From the NCBI RefSeq assembly GCF_003945345.1, contig NZ_AP019308.1, positions 3,100,001 through 3,164,000 on the forward strand: a stretch of 64,000 bases of DNA, written 5' to 3'. Below the pieces are notes generated by a model. It was not told where the DNA came from and searched no databases. It worked only from the letters and a program-made list of their open reading frames with translations. Below are positions 47,649 through 57,544 of the stretch, one piece after another (the first letter of the stretch is position 1; every line of letters starts with the position of its first letter). The translations under genes were made by a program, and so were the position numbers. The stretch is from Paenibacillus baekrokdamisoli. GTDB taxonomy: Bacteria; Bacillota; Bacilli; Paenibacillales; Paenibacillaceae.

Positions 47649-48539
47649 GATAGCTCTTCCTTTACGTGTGGGTTGAAAATCTTATAGTAGCAATCGAATT
47701 TACAAAAATTCAAGAAAGAGCCTGCCCGTTAAGCAGACTCCTCTAGATTACTTCTGCGATAAGAAAAGGATGTCCGTCATAAAATAGGCATGAAATCCGT
47801 CTCATCACGGCAATCGATAACCACGCGTCTCATCAATACTAAGCTTTATCGGCATTTCGGTTGGTGTTATCCATAGGACCTTCCGATCAGTCGGAATACG
47901 ATACAACTTTCCATTCTGTCGCCTGTACTAACGACAGATTAACAGTTTCCTTGTGATATTTCATCTAAAATTATAAAATGGATCCCGAGAAATTAACAAC
48001 GATTTTCTAAGAAGACCTTACAGGCTATTGAGGCGCAGCACGCTAATGTCTGCTTATAAGCTGTGGGATGAAGTAACGCTCATGATTTAAAAGCTATAAT
48101 TATTCGCACCAAACGGAGCAAACGACCTCCCTCTGATGACTTGCGTACAGTCCAACGTGACGATTGTCGAGAATCAACCGTTCCATCGTAATAAATAACT
48201 AGCCTCCATCCCCACCGTGTAGAGTGGTTATGGAGGCTTAGTTGTTCAGGTTTTCACAAAAACCAGTGTACCAAATAAATCTACAGCATGATTTACGGAC
48301 AAGAACCACTTAATGACAACAGCTGTTTCCGCCCTGATTGACCGATTCTGCGGAACAAACTTATTTTGATGCCCTACTTTTTACAAGCACCTACGCTCAC
48401 TGTATGACAGGCATACGTATCACCGGCGATTATATTGAGCTTCTGTCGTTAGACCCAACTAATGACTGCGTGAACCATTAAAGATTGCAGCGTTAGTAAG
48501 TAATCATCACAACAGGGAACAGTACCTATTGCATTTCCA
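47649..48539. other. Apparently decayed 0.9-kb intergenic region
   Basis: No open frame of believable quality on either strand. It contains a 27-bp exact copy of part of yhbH (48035-48061); a short minus-strand stretch near 47816-47893 that reads like the end of a protein (LWITPTEMPIKLSIDETRG) without a start; and a hairpin at about 48199-48246 (CTAGCCTCCAT with ATGGAGGCTTAG). I read it as remnants of lost genes. Confidence 0.55.
48035..48061 (+). repeat. 27-bp exact copy of a yhbH segment
   Basis: The 27 bases are identical to 40791-40817 in yhbH (encoding the STLMSAYK segment), on the same strand. Similarity fades directly outside the match on both sides. Confidence 0.85.
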
Positions 48540-51500
48540 TTACTCGCTCTTCTGTGCCAGCACTTTCAACAGAACCGTTACAGCCTCTGCTCTGGTGGTT
48601 TTGTCGTTAGGATCGAATTCGTTCTTGCCTTTACCCACTACAAGGTCAAGTTTCTTCATAATCGCCACTGCACCTTTCGCCCACACCGGAATGTCCTTGT
48701 CATCTGCGAAGCCGGTTGCGGCATTCACATCGATAGACTGACCCAAAGCGTTTGCGATCATCACCGCCATTTCAGCGCGAGTAATTTCTGCATCCGGTCG
48801 GAAACTGCCGTCCTTGTAGCCTTTAATAATGCCTGCTTGAAACGCTTGCGCGACCGCATTCTGCGCCCAAGCTCCGATCTTCGCGCTATCTGTGAAAGTC
48901 AGCTCTGCCCCTGCTTCTTGCGGCTTCAGCGCATTCATCAACATCACTACAAACTCCGCGCGTGTCACGGTCTTACCCGGCTTAAACGTTCCGTCCGTAT
49001 AACCTTTGACGATGCCGCCACTCACCGCTTGCATGATACTGCTCTCCGCCCAATGTCCAGCAATATCGCTAAATTGAACTTTCGCTGGGGTATCTGTTGG
49101 CTGATCGATAGCTGGTACATCTGTCACTTGGTTTACTGCGAAAACCGCATATTTCGTGAAGTGATTAACTTCCACTGTAATGTGATTTCCGTTAACCTTG
49201 CCACCGACTACTTCCACCCATTCCTTCTTCGCTTCGTCATAATAAAATACAACTGGTATTTGATTGTTCTTCAAGCTTGCTGGATTGTAAGAGAAAGTCA
49301 GTGTTACCGGTTTACTGAAGTTCTCCGAGAAGTTTTTCAATATCTCAAATACTGGACTGGCTAGAACCTCTTTATTCGTTAGAAGCTTTTGAGTATCCAG
49401 CACGCTTTCAATTGTTAATTTTAATTCTTTGTCTGTAGCACCTGCCGGAATAGAGATCGTGATCGCATCTTTCCAACTAACCTCACCCGTTTTACCTGCG
49501 GGAAGCGTTAAATTACCATTGTTAGAGGTAACCTTCTCATCGCTTGGAGTTGTTGAACCACCGCCACCACCACTGGATGGTGCTGCATTCACAGTTACGG
49601 TATACGTTACCTTTGTTATGCCATTCTGCGCTGTAACAATGACCTTCTTGCCTGTTGCCAAAGTTGAAGCTATGGTTATTCCGTCTGCATCGTAGACTTC
49701 AAACGTTGCATTCACTGCTGGCGTGATCGCTGCCTTAAACGCTGTTAACGTTGTTGCGTTTGGAATGTTCGTAATGGTTTCATTCGCTGTTCCGCCTGTG
49801 CTTACTGTTCCTATTGTGGATGTTAACGTTGTAGCAGATACATCTGCAGGTGTAGACGACGGAAGAGCATATAATCGGCCTTCACCAGCGGCAAACGTGG
49901 ATGACAACTGCCCTGTGGTCGAATTGTAATTCGTGCTTACCTCTGCTCCAGTCGTCTTTGATACTTCTATCACGTTGCTTGGTTTAGTCGAGAGATCGAA
50001 GGTCACGGTTCGGGAATTGGCAACATCCCGGTTCACAACCATCATATATTCCCGACCGGTGTTATCCTTAAAATATCCGAATACAAGTGGTTGTGTCATA
50101 TCTGTAGGCTTCCAGAAGTAATTGGACGGCAGTACTGTCGTAGAAGTTGGAATTGTGCTTCCGGTATGATAGACAGCCTCCGATTTCAATCCCAGCAGCT
50201 TCGGCCCAAGCTTAAGCACGTCAGCGTTTATATTTGCTGCGTAATCATATAGAGCCGTTTTAGTTAAATCATAATTAATAATTCCATCATGGAACGGGGT
50301 GCCGGGATAGTCGGGAGTCAGATAAAGGAAATAGTTAATCCCTTTGGCGCCATAAGCAAGACTTGTAAATACTTGATATCTCATATCGCCTTCAGATGGG
50401 GATCTCAACGAGCCTGTAATTCCAACAGACTGAATATAGGTCCAGAAATCCACCTTATTTTTTAGGCTCTGACGTCGAATGATCTCCATATCCGAATAAT
50501 AGCTAGTGCTTAAACCCCCATTTTCAAGAAAAGGATAATGATCATACATTAAAACATCAGGATTCTTGCTCGCCCACTGATAGACATAGTCCTCATAACT
50601 GAAGGCTACTATATTTTGATTAATGGTAAACCAATAATCCGCATCGACCGGGACCCCATTGTCATAAGCAGTTCCGTCCTTTTCCCAGTCGAAACCATTG
50701 GGTGATCGGACAACCCAACCAACGTGATTCTCTTCTACTCCTCCCTGCGATAGCTCCCAATAATAACTTGTGTTAGCGCTTACATCTACATTGAATGTGA
50801 ATTGAGGATATATGGTAGCTGAACTGTAAAGCGTATCTTGACCCAAAAGTGTCGTTTTGTCTTTGGAATCCCACAGCTTTAGTGTGATGGTGGCCGTGTT
50901 GCTCCAATTCTCTATTACAACATACAATTGAATGGTTGAAATAAAGGTTGTATTCGAGCTCGTCTCGAATGTCTGTCCTACTGATCTGCTTGGAGACACA
51001 ACACCTATACCGGTATTTTTGAAGCCAATTTGTTGTTCTTGCGTTGCATAGGAAGGCAATAAATTCACTAAGGATAAATGGTTAGGATCTCGCTGCTTGA
51101 AAGCTTTTGCAGCAGCCTGCAAGCGTGTCATTTTGTTAGATGAAGGCTCATCTATCAGATTATATCCAAGCAGCGAAGGATTCGTTTTATAATGATCTGC
51201 AATGTTATTTATATCAGAAACAGAAGGATGACTCGTTCCATTGTACATCGATTCCAATGCATCCATTTTAAAACAAAAATCAAAACTGCTGTCCGCAGTC
51301 CCATTCTGATAAGCCATTCCGCCCTCATACACATCAGACGCCGCGCTTAGCCAGTCTATAGGAGTAGAAGAATTGCTGGTAAGCTCCATATAATAGGTTG
51401 TATTTGGGGAAAAGAAGCTTCCAATATAAAATACAGGGTAGTTATCGATAACTGGGCCTGTCATTGGAGTACTTCTAATTAGGTTTGTTTTGCTAGGATT

Positions 51501-51986
51501 ATCATATATGCTTAAAGTAAGTATTACATCACTTGCCCAATTTTGATTGTCAATGTTGAGTTTAATCGTATCAATGATATAACCCGAAGTACCCGCAGGG
51601 ACTGTAAATGTCTGCCCAATAGCATTCGTATTAGAAACAGCATGACTCCCCCCTTCACTAATTTGATTTATTGGAATACTATTAAACATTAAACGCGGAT
51701 CAGATACTATAACCTTCAAACCATTAGCTGCAGCTTGAGTTAATGCTGCATCATTTTCCTTGAATGTATTAAGGCCACTGGTCATCAGATAGGTGACATT
51801 CATATTTTTAATTTCCTTATATTTAGCAAATGTAGTGTCATTAAAACCAGGGGAATTAAATATTCCGATTGGAAAAGGGGCAGCGGTTGCGACAGCTGCA
51901 TTTGCTGGAGTCGCTGTACTGAGGCTCATGAGAGTCATCATACTAGCAAAAAGTATAGATAAAAAAATGACTTTACTAGATTTCAT
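48540..51986 (-). CDS. Secreted SLH-anchored glycoside-hydrolase-like surface protein
   Basis: A 1148-residue protein. A signal peptide (residues 1-30, ending PANA) leads into a TIM-barrel glycoside-hydrolase-like region (about 31-640) with a likely catalytic Glu in GYNLIDEP and a VLMYDHYPF strand. Two related beta-sandwich modules are inserted in it (about 117-241 and 329-458). Then follow an Ig-like domain (about 714-800), a Gly-rich linker, a ZU5/adhesin-like sandwich (about 822-950) and three SLH domains (about 970-1146; GHWAESSI, TVTRAEFVVML, GYKDGSFRPDAEITRAE) that attach to secondary cell-wall polymer. ATG 51986 has AAGGAG eight bases before it. It closes the transporter operon and probably trims a polymer at the cell surface. 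Confidence 0.9.
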   Translation of the reverse strand: MKSSKVIFLSILFASMMTLMSLSTATPANAAVATAAPFPIGIFNSPGFNDTTFAKYKEIKNMNVTYLMTSGLNTFKENDAALTQAAANGLKVIVSDPRLMFNSIPINQISEGGSHAVSNTNAIGQTFTVPAGTSGYIIDTIKLNIDNQNWASDVILTLSIYDNPSKTNLIRSTPMTGPVIDNYPVFYIGSFFSPNTTYYMELTSNSSTPIDWLSAASDVYEGGMAYQNGTADSSFDFCFKMDALESMYNGTSHPSVSDINNIADHYKTNPSLLGYNLIDEPSSNKMTRLQAAAKAFKQRDPNHLSLVNLLPSYATQEQQIGFKNTGIGVVSPSRSVGQTFETSSNTTFISTIQLYVVIENWSNTATITLKLWDSKDKTTLLGQDTLYSSATIYPQFTFNVDVSANTSYYWELSQGGVEENHVGWVVRSPNGFDWEKDGTAYDNGVPVDADYWFTINQNIVAFSYEDYVYQWASKNPDVLMYDHYPFLENGGLSTSYYSDMEIIRRQSLKNKVDFWTYIQSVGITGSLRSPSEGDMRYQVFTSLAYGAKGINYFLYLTPDYPGTPFHDGIINYDLTKTALYDYAANINADVLKLGPKLLGLKSEAVYHTGSTIPTSTTVLPSNYFWKPTDMTQPLVFGYFKDNTGREYMMVVNRDVANSRTVTFDLSTKPSNVIEVSKTTGAEVSTNYNSTTGQLSSTFAAGEGRLYALPSSTPADVSATTLTSTIGTVSTGGTANETITNIPNATTLTAFKAAITPAVNATFEVYDADGITIASTLATGKKVIVTAQNGITKVTYTVTVNAAPSSGGGGGSTTPSDEKVTSNNGNLTLPAGKTGEVSWKDAITISIPAGATDKELKLTIESVLDTQKLLTNKEVLASPVFEILKNFSENFSKPVTLTFSYNPASLKNNQIPVVFYYDEAKKEWVEVVGGKVNGNHITVEVNHFTKYAVFAVNQVTDVPAIDQPTDTPAKVQFSDIAGHWAESSIMQAVSGGIVKGYTDGTFKPGKTVTRAEFVVMLMNALKPQEAGAELTFTDSAKIGAWAQNAVAQAFQAGIIKGYKDGSFRPDAEITRAEMAVMIANALGQSIDVNAATGFADDKDIPVWAKGAVAIMKKLDLVVGKGKNEFDPNDKTTRAEAVTVLLKVLAQKSE

Positions 51987-52012
51987 CAAAATCACTCCTT
52001 CGTTTTTTAACA

Positions 52013-52046
52013 GAGCCTCTGCGGACGAGGACATCCGCAGAGGCTC
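52013..52046. other. Intra-operon GC-rich hairpin upstream of the SLH enzyme gene
   Basis: GAGCCTCTGCGGA (52013-52025) and TCCGCAGAGGCTC (52034-52046) form a perfect 13-bp stem. The T-run follows on the plus strand, not the minus strand, so for the operon transcript it is more likely an mRNA-stabilising or attenuating hairpin between the binding-protein and SLH genes. Confidence 0.7.
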
Positions 52047-52109
52047 CTTATTTTTTTATTAATCGAATCGGCAGTATGTTTTTTCATTTGTTCCCTCTGC
52101 AGAGTAAGC

Positions 52110-53840
52110 TTATTTCACCTCAAGATCCGGAACTGTCTTTAAATTATTCGTTCTTTCCTCGGATATCTCGTCATACCCTAACTTTCTTTCCGTCTCCTGC
52201 CATTTCGCAATAATCTGCTTGATATCATCTTCCGTTTTAGCCATCACACCCGATACAACCATATCTTTCCATCTTGTTACATAACCTGCTCCCTTTTTCA
52301 TTTCAATAGGACCAGGAAGGACATAAGGTGCTTTGTCGGTAATATAGGAATACACCTCATCACCTTGAACATAGCCCATGTTTTTTAATGTTTCAATAAC
52401 ATCGGGCCTTTTATCATACGCGGTTGGAGCATCGTATTTCACTTTAAGATCATAGTTTGGAGTTGGGCTGTAATACCAGATTCCTTCGGGAATTTTTGCT
52501 CCAAGATTTCCTTTGAATTTATCTGCGGCTTCCTGTGTCTCCACAATTTTATTATCAGCATCGTACTTCCAGTCTTTTCCTTCCTGACCGAAGTTAGTCA
52601 GTTTCCACCCTTCTTCCCCCATCGTATATTCCATATACTTGATGAAAGCGTTCAGCTGCTCTTCACTAATGCTCTTCTTGATGATCCAATAAGAGTTAAC
52701 CCCTAACAAGGCCTTTTTAGTAAATGTTGGGTCTAACGTTGGATTCGTCTTACTATCGAAAACTGTAGTACCGACAAATAAAGCCTTAGGATCAACAGTT
52801 GCCAAGGTATCATTGACAGTCATTACATGAGTACCCCAAGTACCAAATACCCCTACTCTGCCACTAGATACCTTCTCTAAGTATTGTCCATACTTCAACG
52901 TAAAGCTTTCCTTGTCGAGCAAGCCCTCTTTGTAGAGAGAGTTATAATAAGCTAAGAACTCATACACATTGTCTGAGAATTCCATATCATGCCTTTTGAC
53001 TTTACCGTCCTTCTTATCTGTGAACCAATCATTCAGTCCGACTGTAATGTTGCCGGAGCCTGCATAAGAGTATTCCGGATTATTAAACATATACTTATTG
53101 GTCCAGAACATTTCACCGAAATCAACCGACGGAATAACCTTTTGACCGTCTGGCAGCTTAATTTTATCCCTGAAAGCAATCAATGTATTCCGCAGTTCAT
53201 CCGTTGTCTTAGGCACAGGAAGGCCAAGCTGATCGAGCCAATCCTTCCGGATTAGAGGGTTGGCAGCAGGCTTGGTCCCCTTCGGTGATTCGAAGTTCTG
53301 GGGCACACGGAACTGCTTGCCGCTCTCTACATCCGTACTTATCGGCAGGAGCTGGCTAACCTGAGCTTTGTAAGTTGGCATACGATCCAGAATTTCATTC
53401 CAGTCGAGTAGAACTCCGTTTCGCCCTAGAGAATCTATCGTTTGCGCTGCAAGGGTCGAGCTTGTTGTCATCAAAATATCGGGCATATCTGCTGCTTTCG
53501 TAGCCGCCCAGAGCTGAAGCTTCTTGTCCGCTTCATCGGAACTTCCCGCCTTCAGCACGTTCAACTTCACTTTAAAACCCAGCGCTTTCTCAAGCTCTGG
53601 CCCGATTCTGTCCTGAGCTTCATCAACGGTCGGCCATCCCCAGTTGAACGAGGAAACGATAAGCTCTGAAGGAAGCGCTTCCTTCACAGGCTCAGTCGTA
53701 CCTGCTGCCTCCTGTCCGGTCGAAGGTGCCGGAGGTGTCGTTTCATTAACCACGTTGTTTGACTTGGCACAGCCGGCCAGCAGACTAGAAATCATCAGAA
53801 GTACGACTAACGGAGCTACAATCTTTCTTCTCTTTTTCAT
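52110..53840 (-). CDS. ABC transporter substrate-binding lipoprotein (YtcQ/LplA-like)
   Basis: A 576-residue large binding protein with a lipobox (SSLLAGC, Cys at residue 24), a Thr/Pro/Glu-rich linker and the NWGWPTVDEAQDRIGPELEK beginning of the YtcQ/LplA class. In B. subtilis YtcQ serves, with YteP and YtcP, in uptake of rhamnogalacturonan fragments; the present ligand is unknown. It is the third gene of the operon, 64 bp after the second permease. Confidence 0.93.
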   Translation of the reverse strand: MKKRRKIVAPLVVLLMISSLLAGCAKSNNVVNETTPPAPSTGQEAAGTTEPVKEALPSELIVSSFNWGWPTVDEAQDRIGPELEKALGFKVKLNVLKAGSSDEADKKLQLWAATKAADMPDILMTTSSTLAAQTIDSLGRNGVLLDWNEILDRMPTYKAQVSQLLPISTDVESGKQFRVPQNFESPKGTKPAANPLIRKDWLDQLGLPVPKTTDELRNTLIAFRDKIKLPDGQKVIPSVDFGEMFWTNKYMFNNPEYSYAGSGNITVGLNDWFTDKKDGKVKRHDMEFSDNVYEFLAYYNSLYKEGLLDKESFTLKYGQYLEKVSSGRVGVFGTWGTHVMTVNDTLATVDPKALFVGTTVFDSKTNPTLDPTFTKKALLGVNSYWIIKKSISEEQLNAFIKYMEYTMGEEGWKLTNFGQEGKDWKYDADNKIVETQEAADKFKGNLGAKIPEGIWYYSPTPNYDLKVKYDAPTAYDKRPDVIETLKNMGYVQGDEVYSYITDKAPYVLPGPIEMKKGAGYVTRWKDMVVSGVMAKTEDDIKQIIAKWQETERKLGYDEISEERTNNLKTVPDLEVK

Positions 53841-53904
53841 GTTAACCTCTCCCTATGATCTAATTATATATAAATACCTGAAGGTACTCATACCAAACGG
53901 ATAG

Positions 53905-54783
53905 CTAGCCTTTGACCGAACCAAGCATCATGCCTTTGACAAAATACTTCTGAAGGAACGGATAGACAACAATAACTGGAATTGTTGTGAGAACAAGCAT
54001 CGCCATTTTGACCGATTCTGCTGTAACAGTTGCCTTTAAGCCCGAGTCCATCTTGGAAATATAAGCAATATTGGAAGCTTCATTCGTTTGAATGATCTTC
54101 AACAGCACATTCTGTGCGGTCCAAAGGTTCTCACTTGTCATATAGGTAAAACCGGTAAACCAATCATTCCAATGGAATACACCGATAAACAAAGCAATCG
54201 TCGCCAAAACTGGTGTACTTAAAGGAATGATGATCTTCCAATAAACCGCGACGTCACCCGCACCATCTATGACAGCCGACTCTTCCAACGACGGCGGCAA
54301 TTCACTTAGAAAGGTTCGCATGATCAGGATATGGAAGGTCGCGAGCAGATGAGGCAGAACATAGATCATGATATTGTTGACCAGTCCAAGCATGTCCATA
54401 ACGACATAGGTAGGAATGATCCCGCCTGAGAAATACATAGGAATCAGCATCCACCAAGTCAGAAACTTTCTAAATACAAAATGCTTCTTGGTCAGCGCGT
54501 ATGCAAACATCGAAGTAAGGACCAAATGTAATAGAGAACCGACAACAACTCTGAATATCGTAATTTGATAAGCGTTTAGCAGCTCCGCCGTTTTGAAGAT
54601 CGCTTTATAATTTTCTATCGAGAAGGACCGAATAAAAAGATAGATGCCTCCTCGCTGCGCATCCAATGGATCGTTAAGAGAGATAATAATCACATAGTAG
54701 AAAGGGTATATACAGACGAAAATGAATAATAGCATCAGGGCACTGTTGCATATAACAAACAAGTCAATCTTTTTTGCTTTCAT
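53905..54783 (-). CDS. Sugar ABC transporter permease (YtcP/LplC-like)
   Basis: A 292-residue permease with six predicted helices, the FICIYPFYYVIIISLNDPLDA beginning (DAQRGGIYL motif), the EAA loop EESAVIDGAGDVAVYWKIII and the ending YFVKGMMLGSVKG. All are typical of the YtcP/LplC group. It starts 16 bp after the first permease gene. Confidence 0.93.
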   Translation of the reverse strand: MKAKKIDLFVICNSALMLLFIFVCIYPFYYVIIISLNDPLDAQRGGIYLFIRSFSIENYKAIFKTAELLNAYQITIFRVVVGSLLHLVLTSMFAYALTKKHFVFRKFLTWWMLIPMYFSGGIIPTYVVMDMLGLVNNIMIYVLPHLLATFHILIMRTFLSELPPSLEESAVIDGAGDVAVYWKIIIPLSTPVLATIALFIGVFHWNDWFTGFTYMTSENLWTAQNVLLKIIQTNEASNIAYISKMDSGLKATVTAESVKMAMLVLTTIPVIVVYPFLQKYFVKGMMLGSVKG

Positions 54784-54799
54784 TGATGTACCTCCGCAC

Positions 54800-55705
54800 T
54801 TAAATAATCGAATCGCTCTTCGCTGCTCTTGCTAAGTAATTACAGGAGATAAATAGGGCAAGGCCAACAAAAGCTTGAAAGATCCCCATAGCCGTTCCAA
54901 TCGAATAACCCATCATCCCCATATCCTTCAAGTATCTAAGGACAAGCGTATCTAGAATCTCGGCTTTATTCTGAATCGTGACATTTGACATCGTCCACAT
55001 CTGATCTTGGCCGGCTCTCATTAATCCGGAGACACTGAGTATGAACATCAGTACGATCGTATTTTTAATGCCGGGCAGCGAGATATGCCAGATCTGCCTG
55101 AACCTGCTTGCTCCATCTACCTTTGCTGCTTCGTATAATTGCATATCAATCGACGACAAGGCTGCAATGAAGATAATTGCACTGAACCCCATGCTTTTCC
55201 AAGCCTCGGTAAATAGAATAAGCGGATAAAAAGCGTTCTGATCAGCGACAAAGTAAAAGGGTTCCTTGATGATATGAAGAGACATCAACACATCATTCAC
55301 TACTCCGCCGTCAATAGACAGTAGCTTATACCAAATCCCAGCAGCGATGACCCAGGATACAAAGTAGGGCAGATAAGAGGTTGTTTGAATGAACTTCTTG
55401 AACCAACCCGTGCTAATCTCATTGATTAGCAGGGCAATGATAATCGTAGTCGGAAAAATAATGATCAATTTCAGCAAACTGATAATAATCGTATTCTTGA
55501 GGGCATTGGTAAAGTCAGGCATATTGAACAGGGTGCGGAAATTATCAAAGCCTATAAACCGACTGTGAAAGATCCCGTTGAACACGTCGTAGTCCTGAAA
55601 GGAAATAATAACTCCATACATGGGAAAATAGGAAAACACGAGAAAGAATATAAATCCAGGTAAAGTGAATGCGATAAGCCATCTTTGAAGGTAAACCTTG
55701 TTCAT
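54800..55705 (-). CDS. Sugar ABC transporter permease (YteP/LplB-like)
   Basis: A 301-residue permease, first gene of the operon, with six predicted helices, FSYFPMYGVIISFQDYDVFN, and the EAA loop YEAAKVDGASRFRQIWHISL. The frame extends to 55741, but ATG 55705 has AGGTGA five bases upstream. A perfect cre site is 43-56 bp upstream of the start, and a motif shared with the upstream region of the regulators is about 190 bp upstream. Confidence 0.93.
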   Translation of the reverse strand: MNKVYLQRWLIAFTLPGFIFFLVFSYFPMYGVIISFQDYDVFNGIFHSRFIGFDNFRTLFNMPDFTNALKNTIIISLLKLIIIFPTTIIIALLINEISTGWFKKFIQTTSYLPYFVSWVIAAGIWYKLLSIDGGVVNDVLMSLHIIKEPFYFVADQNAFYPLILFTEAWKSMGFSAIIFIAALSSIDMQLYEAAKVDGASRFRQIWHISLPGIKNTIVLMFILSVSGLMRAGQDQMWTMSNVTIQNKAEILDTLVLRYLKDMGMMGYSIGTAMGIFQAFVGLALFISCNYLARAAKSDSII

Positions 55706-55747
55706 GATGATCACCTGCTTCGAGGAATAATGGACGAACAATAATAA

Positions 55748-55761
55748 TGTAAGCGCTTACT
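55748..55761. promoter_or_regulatory. Consensus cre (CcpA) site upstream of transporter operon
   Basis: TGTAAGCGCTTACT matches the cre consensus TGWAARCGYTWNCW at all 14 positions. Carbon catabolite repression of the operon is the expected effect. Confidence 0.8.
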
Positions 55762-55891
55762 TTTTTGGTAATATCAATAGTTTCTTCTGTTCTTACTATT
55801 TTGTTATCTTAGCTGCTCTCTTCACCACCGTTTGTTAAACTAGCATTCCTGCATTGCTTATACTCTTACTTTACGTTAAAGGACATGGATG

Positions 55892-55936
55892 AATATAGTA
55901 AAAATCTTACGTCTTTTTTGGACTTTTTTTACTCCT
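55892..55936. repeat. Repeated regulatory-type element, copy A
   Basis: A 45-bp stretch 40/45 identical to 59590-59634 in the same orientation, with the core AATCTTACGT then TTTTTTGGACTTTTTT. It overlaps the last codons of the response regulator gene and lies about 190 bp upstream of the transporter operon. Confidence 0.75.
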
Positions 55937-57535
55937 TGACCGCGCTTCACTCGGTGTCATCTCCGTCGTTTTCTTGAATACCCGGTTAAAATATTGCTGA
56001 TCGGAGAAACCCAATCCATGAGCGATATCCGCAATTTCCATGCTGCTGTTCTCAAGAAGCTCCAGTGCCTTGACAATCTTAAGACCCGTTACATACTTAA
56101 CGAAGCCTTGTTCAGTAGCTGCTTTGAAGACCCTCGATAAATAAGAAGGGTTAATAGCAAACTTCTCAGAGATCATCTGGAGAGTGATCTCTTCATTAAT
56201 ATTTCTGTTGATATAGAGAATGATATTGTCCACAACCGAAGAATGAAGCGCTCTGTTATGCTGAAGATATTCGCCATCTGCATGGAGAGGATTGTTAAAG
56301 ATATTATCCAACGTTGTCCCGATGAGTTTCACAATAGCCCTATTGTCATCAAGGCCTTCTAGCGTCTTTCCGGATATCACATTCGGCTCGATTTTATCGA
56401 GGAATTCAATATTGTTCTTCAAGCAGAAGCGGATAATGATATTCAGATATTCGTTAAAGAGGTAGTCTATGGAAGTTTCTCCAAGATAATCAGCAATGCG
56501 ATCGATGAATAATTCCTCCGCGAATTGTCGAAGGATCCCTATACTCTTCAGCATGCTTTTACTTTCCAAGCTTTTCTCTACAAGCTTTACCTTAAATATA
56601 AAGGATTGTAAGGCTCTATCCTTGTGAAATACATTTGAACTGTAAACATAGATGCTGCCCACACCATACAAAAACCGGCTTTTCAGTGCCGTAATACCAT
56701 TCTGATAGGCTGCTCTCAAGTCGCTGCATGCATTGCTAATTCCCATCGTGGCCGCTACCTGATATTCCTCACGAAGCAGCTTATGAAGCAATTTCGTCTC
56801 CCTTACCGCGGTTACGACGATATCTTCGCCATCCTTTCCGCCGAATATAAGAATGAAGGTATCTTTACCGAAAGTGTTCTCCAACATCCAGATGTGATCT
56901 GATTTCTCGCCAAAATGCTGCTGCATTTTAGTGTAAATATAGCGTTGGGCCTGCTGCTGATCCGGATGGAGTTTAATCGCGGAAACGATATATACTTGAT
57001 GGCTTAGGATACCGCTATTCTTGTCCAAACCAATTCTCAAGCTGTGATCACCCTGATGATCATTCAGCATCTGATAGAGCATCTTCTCAATAAACATTCG
57101 CTTATTCTCATCTTTTACCGACTCCGTCTGTTGCATCGCTTCCTTCTCCAGCTGGACCTTTACAATCTCATCCCGCATCTGCTCAACAACAACAATAAGC
57201 TCATGTTCCTTAACAGGTTTTAGTACATAATTGGTTACACCGTACTGCATAGCTTTGACAGCATACTCGAATTCAGCATATCCGCTTATGACAATGAATC
57301 GGACCTGGGAATGCAAGCTTCTTACTCTCTCGATTAGCTCCAAACCATTCATGACAGGCATTCTGACATCGGATAAGATAATGTCTGGAATATGACCCGC
57401 TGCGATTAGGTTAAGTGCATCATGACCATTGCCCGCACACAGGATGGATTCAAACTCTATAGCGCTCTTTTTTAGTAAATATACGATTTTATCCAAAATT
57501 AGCTCTTCATCATCTACGACTAATACCTTTATCAT
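55907..57535 (-). CDS. Two-component response regulator, YesN-like
   Basis: A 542-residue regulator: receiver domain with VVDDEELIL, phosphorylated Asp in DIILSDVRMPVMNG and Lys in VLKPVKEHE; a long middle region; and a C-terminal AraC-type domain (LQMISEKFAINPSYLSRVFK and IADIAHGLGFSDQQYFNRVF). It starts nine bp after the sensor kinase gene and probably activates the transporter operon that follows on the same strand. The basic C-terminal tail (SRSKKSPKKT) is encoded by part of the repeated element 55892-55936. Confidence 0.93.
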   Translation of the reverse strand: MIKVLVVDDEELILDKIVYLLKKSAIEFESILCAGNGHDALNLIAAGHIPDIILSDVRMPVMNGLELIERVRSLHSQVRFIVISGYAEFEYAVKAMQYGVTNYVLKPVKEHELIVVVEQMRDEIVKVQLEKEAMQQTESVKDENKRMFIEKMLYQMLNDHQGDHSLRIGLDKNSGILSHQVYIVSAIKLHPDQQQAQRYIYTKMQQHFGEKSDHIWMLENTFGKDTFILIFGGKDGEDIVVTAVRETKLLHKLLREEYQVAATMGISNACSDLRAAYQNGITALKSRFLYGVGSIYVYSSNVFHKDRALQSFIFKVKLVEKSLESKSMLKSIGILRQFAEELFIDRIADYLGETSIDYLFNEYLNIIIRFCLKNNIEFLDKIEPNVISGKTLEGLDDNRAIVKLIGTTLDNIFNNPLHADGEYLQHNRALHSSVVDNIILYINRNINEEITLQMISEKFAINPSYLSRVFKAATEQGFVKYVTGLKIVKALELLENSSMEIADIAHGLGFSDQQYFNRVFKKTTEMTPSEARSRSKKSPKKT

Positions 57536-57544
57536 GAGCGCACC

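Noticed and set aside
47816..47893. Short minus-strand stretch reading LWITPTEMPIKLSIDETRG as a definite gene remnant
   Set aside because: It looks protein-like, but I could not assign it to any family, so it is only mentioned with the decayed region.
50774..50790. AGCGCTTACA, cre-like
   Set aside because: Within the SLH enzyme coding sequence, far from any promoter, and only a partial match.
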